64,000 bases of DNA from Pseudomonadota bacterium (lineage in GTDB: Bacteria > Pseudomonadota > Alphaproteobacteria > Sphingomonadales > Sphingomonadaceae), in assembly GCA_023400405.1 (NCBI GenBank), contig JAEXFD010000057.1, positions 1 to 64,000 on the forward strand, written 5' to 3'. Shown piece by piece: positions 24,863-32,896 of this stretch. Made by a program: the position numbers and the translations under genes. Position 1 is the first letter of the stretch; each line of letters starts with the position of its first letter. The notes under the pieces were generated by a model. The model searched no databases and was not told the DNA's origin. It worked only from the letters and a program-made list of their open reading frames with translations.

Positions 24863-25851
24863 GGCAGGTCTCCTTGCAAAATCTCGGGGTCGGTGAGGGC
24901 GAGGACGGCGTAGTTGCCATCGGGATCGAGGCCGGCGACGCGGGCGACGGTCTCGACGCGGCGCGCAAGGCCGCGGCCGGCGATGAACACGATCATGTCG
25001 ATCGCCTCGGCGATCAGCCGGCGCGGCACGGTGACCACCGCTTCCTGCACCAGCTGCTCGATCCGGTAGAGGGCCGACACCGCGCTGTTGGCGTGGACGG
25101 TGGCGATCCCGCCGGGATGGCCGGTGTTCCAGGCCTTGAGCATGTCGAGCGCCTCGCGCCCGCGCACCTCGCCGACGATGATGCGGTCGGGCCGCAACCG
25201 CAGGGTCGAGCGGACCAGGTCGGCCATCGACACCACGCCGGGGCGGGTCCGCAAGGCGACCGTGTCGGGCGCCGGGCTTTGCAGCTCGCGCGTGTCCTCG
25301 ATCAGGATCACCCGCTCGTCGAGTTCGGCCATCTCGGCGAGCAGCGCATTGGCAAGCGTGGTCTTGCCCGAGCTGGTCCCGCCGGCCACCAGGATATTGC
25401 GGCGGTCGCGGACGGCGCGACCGAGCGCGGCGGCGACGGGCGCCGCGATGATGCCGTCGGCGACATAGTCGGCGAGCGTGTAGAGTCGCTCGGCGGGCTT
25501 GCGGATCGCGAAGCAGGGACCGGGCGCCACCGGGGGCAGCAGGCCCTCGAACCGCTCCCCCGCCCGGCCCTCGGCATGCGGCGGCAGCTCGGCCGAGACG
25601 ATCGGCGCGTCGCCGTGCACTTCGGCACGGGCATGGCTGGCGACCAGCCGGATGATTCGCTCGACCTGCGCCGGCTCCATCCGGAAATCGGTATCGACGC
25701 GGCCCTCCCCCAGGATATCGAGCCGCAGCGCGCCGTCGGGATTGACCATCACCTCGATGACGCGCGGATCGGCAAGCGCCGCAGCGATCGCCGGCCCCAT
25801 CGCGGTGCGCAGCATCGCCCGGCGGCGCTCCGCAGAGATCTCGGCGCTCAT
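24859..25851 (-). CDS. trbB: Conjugal transfer ATPase TrbB (VirB11-like)
   Basis: A 330-residue hexameric secretion ATPase. The N-terminal domain (PRVIEVMVNPDGALRLDILG) is followed by the RecA-like domain with Walker A GGTSSGKT, an Asp box (VILIEDTRELQ), Walker B-type LRPDRIIVGEVRG, and a His box (GHPGGIATVHANS). The start ATG at 25851 overlaps the upstream RHH gene by 4 bases, which decides it over longer open frames. Confidence 0.95.
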   Translation of the reverse strand: MSAEISAERRRAMLRTAMGPAIAAALADPRVIEVMVNPDGALRLDILGEGRVDTDFRMEPAQVERIIRLVASHARAEVHGDAPIVSAELPPHAEGRAGERFEGLLPPVAPGPCFAIRKPAERLYTLADYVADGIIAAPVAAALGRAVRDRRNILVAGGTSSGKTTLANALLAEMAELDERVILIEDTRELQSPAPDTVALRTRPGVVSMADLVRSTLRLRPDRIIVGEVRGREALDMLKAWNTGHPGGIATVHANSAVSALYRIEQLVQEAVVTVPRRLIAEAIDMIVFIAGRGLARRVETVARVAGLDPDGNYAVLALTDPEILQGDLP

Positions 25852-26252
25852 TGGCCGGGCTCCGCGTCGAGCGCGATCGTGCGGCGTCCGGCGGCGAGCT
25901 GCCGGCCGACCTGGGCCACGAACGCCTCGAACCGCTTGGCGGCAAGCGCGCGGCCGGCGCTGTCGTTCTCGGCGAGCGGCGCGTGGATCGCCAGCTCGTA
26001 GCGGACGAACAGCGCCAAGGTTTCGAGCAGGACCGTCCCATCCCGCTCGACCCGGCCGAGCGCCTTGGTCATCCGGTCGAGACGAAGCGCGAATTTGTCT
26101 TCCAGCTCGGAGGCGCCGCGGCGGTTGAGCCAGGCGGTGACCGCATCGGCCAGGATCGCCGATTTGGAGGCGCCGGGCTTGGCGGCGAGCGCCTCGAGCC
26201 GTTCGCTCACTGGCAGCGGCAGGAACAGCTGATGGCGGACCTTCTCGACCAC
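25848..26252 (-). CDS. Ribbon-helix-helix (CopG-like) protein between traG and trbB
   Basis: A 134-residue protein. The N-terminus MVEKVRHQLFLPLPVSERLE and KPGASKSAILADAVTAWLN form a ribbon-helix-helix-like DNA-binding domain. The rest is helical with KFALRLDRMTKALGRVERD. A CopG-like gene in exactly this place is normal in Trb-type ICEs and it probably regulates the operon. The start is GTG at 26252, two bases after the traG stop. Confidence 0.83.
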   Translation of the reverse strand: MVEKVRHQLFLPLPVSERLEALAAKPGASKSAILADAVTAWLNRRGASELEDKFALRLDRMTKALGRVERDGTVLLETLALFVRYELAIHAPLAENDSAGRALAAKRFEAFVAQVGRQLAAGRRTIALDAEPGQ

Positions 26253-26254
26253 CG

Positions 26255-28312
26255 TCAGAAGTCCAACTGCAGATCGTGCTGGTGCGGGACGCCGGCGTCG
26301 ATCGCATAGACCGTCCGCGCCGCGCCGAGCGCCTGCGCCTGGGCCTGATCCATCGCGCGCTTGTCGCCGGCGGCGTCGGGCTCGTCGTCGCCGAACCCCA
26401 GCGGGTCGACGGCGGCAGGTTCGTCGTGGGACGGAAGGTCGATCTCGTGCGCGGGATGGCGCACCTGCTCGAGGCCGCCGCTCTCCGCTGCTCCCTCCGC
26501 CGCATCCTCGCCAGCAAGGCGGGCGTCGGTGCCGCAGACACGCCCCCGCCAGTCATCGGCTCGGGATTCGGGGAGGTCGGCATAGGCGCCGTGGGCAAGC
26601 ACCGGTGGCGGCAGCACCCGCGAGGTGAAGGTGCGGTCCTCATAATAGCGCAGTTTGCTGGCGCGGATCGGCGGGTTGCCCGAGACGAGCACCAACTCTT
26701 CAGCCGGCGGCAGCTGCATCACTTCGCCGGGCGTCAGCAGGGCGCGTGCGGTTTCCTGCCGGCTGACCATGACATGCGCGAGCCATGGCGCGAGCCGGTG
26801 CCCGGCATAGTTGCGCATGCTGCGCTGCTCGGTCGCGGTGCCGAGCGCATCGGACACGCGCTTGGCCGTCCGTTCGTCATTCGTCGCGAAGACGACGCGG
26901 ACATGGCAATTGTCGAGGATCGAGTTGTGATCGCCATAGGCCTTCTCGATCTGGTTCAAAGACTGCGCGATCAGAAAGGCGCGGACGCCATAGCCGGCCA
27001 TGAAGGCAAGACTGGTTTCGAAGAAGTCGAGCCGCCCGAGCGCCGGGAACTCGTCGAGCATCATCAGCAGCTTGTGGCGAGGTGCCGCGTTTGGCTCCAG
27101 GGCGTGCTGGGCGTGCTGGGCGTGGAGCTGTTCGGTCAGCCGGCGGCCGATCTGATTGAGCACCAGCCGGATGAGCGGCTTGGTCCGGCTGATGTCGGAC
27201 GGCGGCACGACCAGGTAGAGCGAAAGCGGTTGCCGGGCTTCGACCAGATCGGCGATCCGCCAGTCGCAGCGCGAGGTGACCTCGGCGACGGTCGGGTCCC
27301 GATACAGGCCGAGGAACGACATGGCGGTGGAGAGCACGCCCGAGCGTTCGTTCTCGCTCTTGTTGAGCACTTCGCGCGCGGCGGACGCGACGACCGGATG
27401 GACCTTCGGGATCTCCGCGGTGCCGAGATGATTGGCGCTCATCATCCGCTTCAGCGTCGCGGCGAACGGGCGCTGCGGATCGGACAGAAAGGTCGCTACG
27501 CGGGCGAGCGTCTTCTCCTCCTCGGCATAGAGAATGTGGAGGATCGCGCCGACCAGCAGCGAATGGCTGGTCTTCTCCCAGTGGTTTCGCCGCTCCAGCG
27601 CCCCTTCCGGGTCGACCAGGATATCGGCGATATTCTGCACGTCGCGGACCTCGTGGACGCCGCGGCGAACCTCGAGCAGCGGATTGTAACGCGCTGAGCG
27701 GGCGTCGGTCGGGTTGAACAGCAGGCAATGCGAGAAGCGCGAGCGCCAGCCGGCGGTCAGCTGCCAGTTCTCGCCTTTGATGTCGTGGACTACGGTGGAG
27801 CCGGTCCAGCCGAGCAAGGTCGGCACGACCAGGCCGACGCCCTTGCCCGAACGGGTCGGCGCGAACGCCATGACATGCTCGGGACCGTCATGGCGCAGAT
27901 ACCGCCCGTCCAGCGTCCCGAGAAATGCGCCCGCATCGTTGGACAGGCCTGCCCGCGCGACGTCGCGATGATCTGCCCAGCGCGCGGAGCCATAGGTAGT
28001 GAGATGGCGCTGCTGACGCGCCCGCCACAGCGAGCCGGCGACTGCAGCGCCGCACCCGACAAAGCCGCCGGCACCGGCGATCGCGCCCGCCCGGTCGAAG
28101 ACATGCGGCGCATAGGCGTCGAAATGATACCACCAGACGAACAGCGCCCACGGCCGATAGACCGGGAGCCCGTCGAGCGTGAACCACGGCATCCCCAGCT
28201 CGGGCTGATACCCCAGCTCCGCCGCCGCCCACTGCGTCGCGAACCAGATGCCAGCGATCACGACCGCGAAGACGATCAGGATTTGGCCGATAAGAAGCTT
28301 TGTTGGGGTCAC
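26255..28312 (-). CDS. traG: Type IV coupling protein TraG/VirD4
   Basis: A 685-residue coupling ATPase that brings the relaxase-DNA complex to the mating channel. Two N-terminal helices (about 8-28 and 75-95) precede the nucleotide-binding domain with Walker A APTRSGKGVGLVVPTLL and Walker B LLMMLDEFPALGRLDFFE. The C-terminal 90 residues are acidic and of low complexity. The GTG at 28312 has GGGGGAG upstream. This is the first gene of the leftward operon that runs to DUF2274; cargo genes begin on its other side. Confidence 0.95.
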   Translation of the reverse strand: MTPTKLLIGQILIVFAVVIAGIWFATQWAAAELGYQPELGMPWFTLDGLPVYRPWALFVWWYHFDAYAPHVFDRAGAIAGAGGFVGCGAAVAGSLWRARQQRHLTTYGSARWADHRDVARAGLSNDAGAFLGTLDGRYLRHDGPEHVMAFAPTRSGKGVGLVVPTLLGWTGSTVVHDIKGENWQLTAGWRSRFSHCLLFNPTDARSARYNPLLEVRRGVHEVRDVQNIADILVDPEGALERRNHWEKTSHSLLVGAILHILYAEEEKTLARVATFLSDPQRPFAATLKRMMSANHLGTAEIPKVHPVVASAAREVLNKSENERSGVLSTAMSFLGLYRDPTVAEVTSRCDWRIADLVEARQPLSLYLVVPPSDISRTKPLIRLVLNQIGRRLTEQLHAQHAQHALEPNAAPRHKLLMMLDEFPALGRLDFFETSLAFMAGYGVRAFLIAQSLNQIEKAYGDHNSILDNCHVRVVFATNDERTAKRVSDALGTATEQRSMRNYAGHRLAPWLAHVMVSRQETARALLTPGEVMQLPPAEELVLVSGNPPIRASKLRYYEDRTFTSRVLPPPVLAHGAYADLPESRADDWRGRVCGTDARLAGEDAAEGAAESGGLEQVRHPAHEIDLPSHDEPAAVDPLGFGDDEPDAAGDKRAMDQAQAQALGAARTVYAIDAGVPHQHDLQLDF

Positions 28313-28486
28313 TTGCGCTCTCCCCCGCGACCGGGGTGGTGCGCAGGCGAGAGTTAGATTTCACGGAACCGATCGCTGCGGGACTACCCTGGCGCCGCCA
28401 CGCCTCGCCAACGGTCGCCAAACGACCTTGCAGCGCGAGTGATTTCGTTCGAACGTAAGACGATAATTGAAACGAACGGACCTTCC

Positions 28487-29086
28487 ATGGGTGAAGCAAG
28501 TCAACGCGCTCATGTCTACGCGAAGGCGAAGGCGCGGCTGTTTTCCGACGTTGGAGCGGTTGCAGACGCGAGGGTCGTTGCCGAGGTGGCGACCGCGCTA
28601 TTCGAACGTTTTGTTCTTCCACGACGCTATATCGGTGGATGCTATCTCACAACGATGTTCCTGCATCGCTATCTACTCGCGGAGCGCGGCATCTCTACCG
28701 ATCCAGTACTCGGCTACGTGAATGATGGTACAGACGACATCATGATCTCGCATGCCTGGATCGAGCATAATGGCAGGAAAGTCGATGTGACGCTTCATCT
28801 TACCGATCCACGGCAATCTCTGTCAGGGGATCTGATCGTTCTCGACCATTTGTTGCGGCGCGGCGCGGCGACCTACAGCTATCATCGGGACCTGACGCCG
28901 GCAGGTCTCGCGGCTTATCAAGAGATGGAACGAGCCGGTGGCTTTCCCGCGCAATTGCTGCGGCACAAGCAGGCCGAACATCGGCTGATGTCGGAGACCA
29001 TGCTGGATTGCGACGCAATGGCCAGGCATCAGGCTTCGGCACCGCCGGGTCTGCATTATTCCGACATGCGGTCGGCACTGGCCTAA
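28487..29086 (+). CDS. Transglutaminase-like (Cys-His-Asp) protein of unknown function
   Basis: A 199-residue soluble protein. A possible catalytic triad in the order of the transglutaminase/NAT superfamily is visible: Cys in YIGGCYLTTMFLHRYL, His in MISHAWIEHNGRKVD, and the Asp of KVDVTLHL. It therefore resembles bacterial transglutaminase-like cysteine peptidase domains, but no specific family is recognised and activity is unproven. A GTG at 28439 would add 16 residues. It is divergent from traG and the first gene of the cargo block. Its base composition is visibly less GC-rich than the trb genes. Confidence 0.7.
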   Translation: MGEASQRAHVYAKAKARLFSDVGAVADARVVAEVATALFERFVLPRRYIGGCYLTTMFLHRYLLAERGISTDPVLGYVNDGTDDIMISHAWIEHNGRKVDVTLHLTDPRQSLSGDLIVLDHLLRRGAATYSYHRDLTPAGLAAYQEMERAGGFPAQLLRHKQAEHRLMSETMLDCDAMARHQASAPPGLHYSDMRSALA

Positions 29087-29094
29087 CCACCAGG

Positions 29095-29460
29095 CTATGC
29101 TGTATGTCCGGGGCCCGCGTCCGCATGCATTGCATCCGATACGGCATCGATCACACGCGCAAGCCGCTTCGCACCATCGATGCTGCGGTCCCACGCCCTA
29201 GTGACCGACTGCTCCAGCGCAAGACGTCCATCGTCGTCCTGGGTGCCCGTGTCCGGTAGTTCGATGGCTAATCCCAGCGCCTTGCAGACCTGCACGACAT
29301 TCGAGCTGAACGTCTTAAAATCACCCCTGCAGATCCGCCCGACCTGACTGGGATGCACCCGCGCACGCCGACCCAAATCCGCGTCGGTCAGCGGGGTTTC
29401 CCCGCGCCGCTTCACGATTCGCTCGACAAGATCGGAACGCTCTTTTGGGCTTGGCTTCAT
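29095..29460 (-). CDS. XRE-like helix-turn-helix protein
   Basis: A 121-residue protein. The N-terminal helix-turn-helix is at about 24-62 (PLTDADLGRRARVHPSQVGR, then ICRGDFKTFSSNVVQVCKAL), followed by a C-terminal helical part (RLARVIDAVSDAMHAD). It is divergent from the NADAR gene, with only 51 bases holding a perfect 8-bp inverted repeat, so it is probably the repressor of both genes or an antitoxin-like partner. It converges with the transglutaminase-like gene, 8 bases apart. Confidence 0.75.
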   Translation of the reverse strand: MKPSPKERSDLVERIVKRRGETPLTDADLGRRARVHPSQVGRICRGDFKTFSSNVVQVCKALGLAIELPDTGTQDDDGRLALEQSVTRAWDRSIDGAKRLARVIDAVSDAMHADAGPGHTA

Positions 29461-29495
29461 GCAAATTTACATGCAAGATAGATTGTGAATTTGCA
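29460..29495. promoter_or_regulatory. Inverted repeat operator between XRE and NADAR genes
   Basis: Perfect arms tgcaaatt (29460-29467) and aatttgca (29488-29495) flank a 20-base AT-rich spacer, within the only non-coding gap between two divergent genes. This fits autoregulation by the XRE protein. Confidence 0.5.
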
Positions 29496-29511
29496 ACACG
29501 GAGATTGCGAG

Positions 29512-29991
29512 ATGACCGAGATCCGGTTCTATCGGGCGAGCGACAAGCAATATGGCCCCTTCAGCAACCTCTATCGCCGTCCGGTCGAGTTCGAGGGCGA
29601 GACCTTCGCAACCAGCGAGCACGCCTACCAGGCGGGAAAGGCCCGCAAGCCTGAGGTCCGCAAATGGCTGATGGCCGCGCCGAGTCCGGCGCTGCTCGCG
29701 ATGGCGGCCCATGGTCTCTATTACTGGGATGTCGCCCCTGGCTGGTCTCAGAGCAAATTCGCCAGGATGCGGGCAGTGCTGAGGGCAAAATTTACCCAGC
29801 ATGAGGATCTGTGCGAGCTTCTGCTCTCGACCGGGACTGCCAGGCTCGTGGAGTCGGCGACGGTCGACAATGAGGTCAATCGGCTTTGGGGTGAGGTAAA
29901 CGGCCAAGGCCGCAACATGCTCGGCGAAATGCTGATGGAACTGCGCGACCAACTGCGCGCAGAGCGTGAGGAGATCGCTCGCGCCGCCTAG
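29512..29991 (+). CDS. NADAR family protein (YbiA-like N-glycosidase/ADP-ribosyl hydrolase)
   Basis: A 159-residue NADAR-domain protein. Conserved parts are FSNLYRRPVEFEGETFATSE, HAYQAGKA, VAPGWSQSKFARMRAVLRAK and the C-terminal WGEVNGQGRNMLGEMLMELR. Known members hydrolyse N-glycosidic bonds of riboflavin-pathway intermediates (YbiA) or remove ADP-ribose from guanine bases, including as antitoxins to DarT1 toxins. No DarT-like gene is seen nearby. GGAG before the ATG at 29512 fixes the start. Its end overlaps the PfkB gene end by 4 bases on the opposite strand. Confidence 0.88.
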   Translation: MTEIRFYRASDKQYGPFSNLYRRPVEFEGETFATSEHAYQAGKARKPEVRKWLMAAPSPALLAMAAHGLYYWDVAPGWSQSKFARMRAVLRAKFTQHEDLCELLLSTGTARLVESATVDNEVNRLWGEVNGQGRNMLGEMLMELRDQLRAEREEIARAA

Positions 29992-30929
29992 GCGTGGCGG
30001 CTTGCCGCCGTTTTGAGCAAATCGCGGGCGAATGCCGCCCCGCGGTGACGGAACAGCCCCCGGGCGCCTTCGAACGCGCAGTTCTCGGCAGCGAGCAATT
30101 GCCCGGCGAGGATACCCGGCAGGACCATGGCTACATCGATCGGGGCATGGCGCGGCGCGTTCAGCTCCAAAAGCCAATCGATAACGCCAACGCTCACCAT
30201 GTCACCCGATCCGCAGGTGTCGCGGACCGCAGGTGCCATGAACGGACGGCACCAATGACGTTCATCGCGGCGCTGCACCTCAAGGCCAGCGGAGCCGTGT
30301 GTCACGATCAAGATCGCATCCTCATCGAGCGGACACCCGTCCAGACGGTCGAGCCGATCGGATGAGAATTTGAGAATGTTGGCGGCCTCAACGGCCTTCT
30401 CGAACAAGGCGGTCTCCTCCATGTCCGAGGGCTCGAAGAACACCAGCGCGCCCGCCATCCTGGCCGCATGCATCGCTTCGACGATCGCCTCCGATACGCG
30501 GTCGGCATAGAAGACCGAACAGTTCGACACGACTGCCCGCGCGCGATCGAGATCGTCAAAGTCGATCGGCCGATATCGCGGATAGCTTTCCAGCGTGTCC
30601 GGGCAGGTGAAGCTGAACCAGTGGCGGCCCGAATTGCTGTCGAGATATTGCGCGAGCACCGGGGACGCCGCGTCGGACCTGCGGTGGATGAACCGAGTCT
30701 CTGCCCCAGCTTGCGCGAACTCGCTGACAAGCCTGCACCCGACATCGTCGAGGCCGAGACTGAGCAGCGGAGCGACCTGCCGATCGAGCATTGCCAGCGA
30801 CAGCAGCACGTTGCCGCATGAGCCACCCAAGGCTTCGATCCTGATCCCGTCGGCATACACCCGGTCCATCACGGTAAAGCCCGTGCCCACGACCTGAATA
30901 TGGCCTTCATAGATCGGCGAGTCGCTCAT
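29988..30929 (-). CDS. PfkB/ribokinase-family carbohydrate or nucleoside kinase
   Basis: A 313-residue PfkB kinase. The substrate-binding GGSCGNVLLSLAMLD is at 35-49. The anion-hole/catalytic motif DTCGSGDMVS (237-246) corresponds to the usual DTxGAGD, with Cys and Ser replacing the common Thr/Ala. Members phosphorylate ribose, fructose, adenosine and similar compounds. It is the last gene of the five-gene operon, overlapping the SIS/HAD gene by 4 bases, with GAGGAAC before the ATG. The substrate is unknown; the context suggests a sugar phosphate or nucleoside made by the neighbours. Confidence 0.88.
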   Translation of the reverse strand: MSDSPIYEGHIQVVGTGFTVMDRVYADGIRIEALGGSCGNVLLSLAMLDRQVAPLLSLGLDDVGCRLVSEFAQAGAETRFIHRRSDAASPVLAQYLDSNSGRHWFSFTCPDTLESYPRYRPIDFDDLDRARAVVSNCSVFYADRVSEAIVEAMHAARMAGALVFFEPSDMEETALFEKAVEAANILKFSSDRLDRLDGCPLDEDAILIVTHGSAGLEVQRRDERHWCRPFMAPAVRDTCGSGDMVSVGVIDWLLELNAPRHAPIDVAMVLPGILAGQLLAAENCAFEGARGLFRHRGAAFARDLLKTAASRHA

Positions 30930-32869
30930 GTTCCTCTTTTGTACTCATCAATTGCAGCGTCGTCGAGTAGCAGCCCGGAATCGAATCGGGCGATCCCATC
31001 CTCGATCTTGAGCGCCTGCAGCAACTTCAGCAACGCCGAAGGGCCACTCAGCGTTTCCCCGAACAACGTCCAACTGCCTTCGGGATTATCACAGACTTCC
31101 TGAACGCTTACCGAAGACCGCCCGTCCAGCAGCTCAAAATCATTGCCGGTACGGGCGCCGGAGTCCCCGACGCACAGGACTTCCTCGACAAGAACGCCGG
31201 TGGCGTCGGCGACATGGCGAACCACCGTCGCCTTGGTCGCGCTCGCGCGTACAATATCGATGCTGTGCTGTGAGCGCAGGACCCGCACATCGAGGCCGTC
31301 CAACAGTGTTTCCTGCATATGGAGCCGCTCCAGCGCGTCTGCCGTAGCAAGATCGTCCGCATTGATGGTGACCTGCAGACGGCCAAACTTCGCACGATGT
31401 TGTTCTCGCAAGAGGTTCCCGCCTTGGATCCGCTCGGCGACCGCGGCGATTTCGGAATCCTGGTCGGGCGGCGATTGCTCGATGTCATACGCAAGCGGAA
31501 CGAGCAGCGATCCGTTGTAATAGCCCATCACGACGTGATCATGGTGGCGCTTGGGCAATGCCGCGCGCAGCGCCTCCCCGGCCGAACCGCCACGCCCCGT
31601 GGCAATTCCCAGCTTCAGACCCGAGTCGAGAATACGTACCAGTTCGTCAAGGATCGCTTGCGCTGGCGGCTCGGTCCTCCGGCTGGTCTCAACGATGGTC
31701 CCGTCATAGTCGAGGACCACGCCGCGGAACGCGTTCGTCAGCAGGTGGGTCAATCGCTCGCGGTGGATCTCGGCCAAGGGCTTGGGGCAAGCAAAGCGGC
31801 CCAAGCGTGTCGCCTGACGCTTGTGCCGCACAGCAGGCCCAAGTGCGCCGGCAAGGCCGATCAGGCTGCGATCTTCGTAGATCCCGCGCCCAAAGCTGCC
31901 GACGCCGGGACGGCCCGGGTCGATGCCCGCCGCGTCTCCCAACGCCGCGATCAGCCCGAATGCGCGGACCACCCCGCAGAAGTTATCCCATGGGCCAGCT
32001 GCCGCGAAGCGCCAATGCCGGCGCCGGACCGAAGGCGGAAGCAAAGCGTCGATCGCCGACCAGAGGGGCTCAGTATCGGCGCTCGTCAGCGCCAGAATGC
32101 GCGTCCGTGCCGACCGTTTGTCCAGCCAGACATGCCTACCATGCGCGAAATTGCGCAGATCGACCTGCTGGAAATTGCAGATGCCAGCCTCGAGCAGCGA
32201 GGTCTCAAGCTCTCGCACGATCGGCAACAAATGCGGATCGTAGAGTGCCAGGACCGTGTCCTCCGGCTCGAACGCTTCCGAAAAGGCCCGGTCGTCCTCG
32301 CCGATCTCCAGACTTGCGCCAACGCACTCCTGAAGCGATCCGGCAAAATGCGCGCGCGCCGGCCGCTGGCTGGAGGCAAGCAGGCTGGCTGCCATGGTCG
32401 CTGCGACCGAGTGGGTGGCAAGAAAACCGTCCTTCGGATCCGACACCGGTAGGATATGAAGCCTAGCGCGCGAATCGGCGGCGGCGGCGGCGAGGTGGGC
32501 GACCGCACCGTCGCGGTTGGTGGTGACCAGCACGACCATCGTTGCGGCGGAGGCCATCGCCGTCCGCCATGCCGCCTCGATATCGGGATTGTCCGCGCCG
32601 CCGCTGAACAGCCAGATATGGCTGCCTGCCGCCGGCATGTCGGCGATCAGTTCCAGCGGCGTCGCGGCGATCGTAGGAGCCGCGCGGTCGGCGTTGCGGC
32701 ACAGCCTGAAGAATTCCACGCTGACCAGAGACCCGCCGGATCCCACCGCATAGGCCAAGCGCTCTCGCCCAGCAGCAACATCATCGGCAAGCGCAGTCAA
32801 ATCCGCTGCCGCCACGGCCGCGACGGTACTACCGAGTCCGGAAAGCTTCTGCCGATACAGCGTCACCAC
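30926..32869 (-). CDS. Double SIS sugar-isomerase domain fused to a HAD phosphatase
   Basis: A 647-residue fusion. Residues about 20-175 form a first SIS domain (RERLAYAVGSGGSLVSVEFF, IWLFSGGADNPD). Residues about 178-345 form a second one, with the family-like stretch VDLRNFAHGRHVWLDKRS. From about 378 there is a HAD hydrolase with motif I VLDYDGTIVE (Asp387/Asp389), a Cof-like cap and a terminal metal motif (CVGDSGARTGNDF). Isomerase plus phosphatase in one chain points to processing of a phosphosugar or nucleotide-like compound. The start is GTG-GTG at 32869 with a weak ribosome-binding site, 27 bases after the previous gene. Confidence 0.8.
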   Translation of the reverse strand: MVTLYRQKLSGLGSTVAAVAAADLTALADDVAAGRERLAYAVGSGGSLVSVEFFRLCRNADRAAPTIAATPLELIADMPAAGSHIWLFSGGADNPDIEAAWRTAMASAATMVVLVTTNRDGAVAHLAAAAADSRARLHILPVSDPKDGFLATHSVAATMAASLLASSQRPARAHFAGSLQECVGASLEIGEDDRAFSEAFEPEDTVLALYDPHLLPIVRELETSLLEAGICNFQQVDLRNFAHGRHVWLDKRSARTRILALTSADTEPLWSAIDALLPPSVRRRHWRFAAAGPWDNFCGVVRAFGLIAALGDAAGIDPGRPGVGSFGRGIYEDRSLIGLAGALGPAVRHKRQATRLGRFACPKPLAEIHRERLTHLLTNAFRGVVLDYDGTIVETSRRTEPPAQAILDELVRILDSGLKLGIATGRGGSAGEALRAALPKRHHDHVVMGYYNGSLLVPLAYDIEQSPPDQDSEIAAVAERIQGGNLLREQHRAKFGRLQVTINADDLATADALERLHMQETLLDGLDVRVLRSQHSIDIVRASATKATVVRHVADATGVLVEEVLCVGDSGARTGNDFELLDGRSSVSVQEVCDNPEGSWTLFGETLSGPSALLKLLQALKIEDGIARFDSGLLLDDAAIDEYKRGT

Positions 32870-32896
32870 GTCGCACCGGGGTACTGCCGTGCGTCG

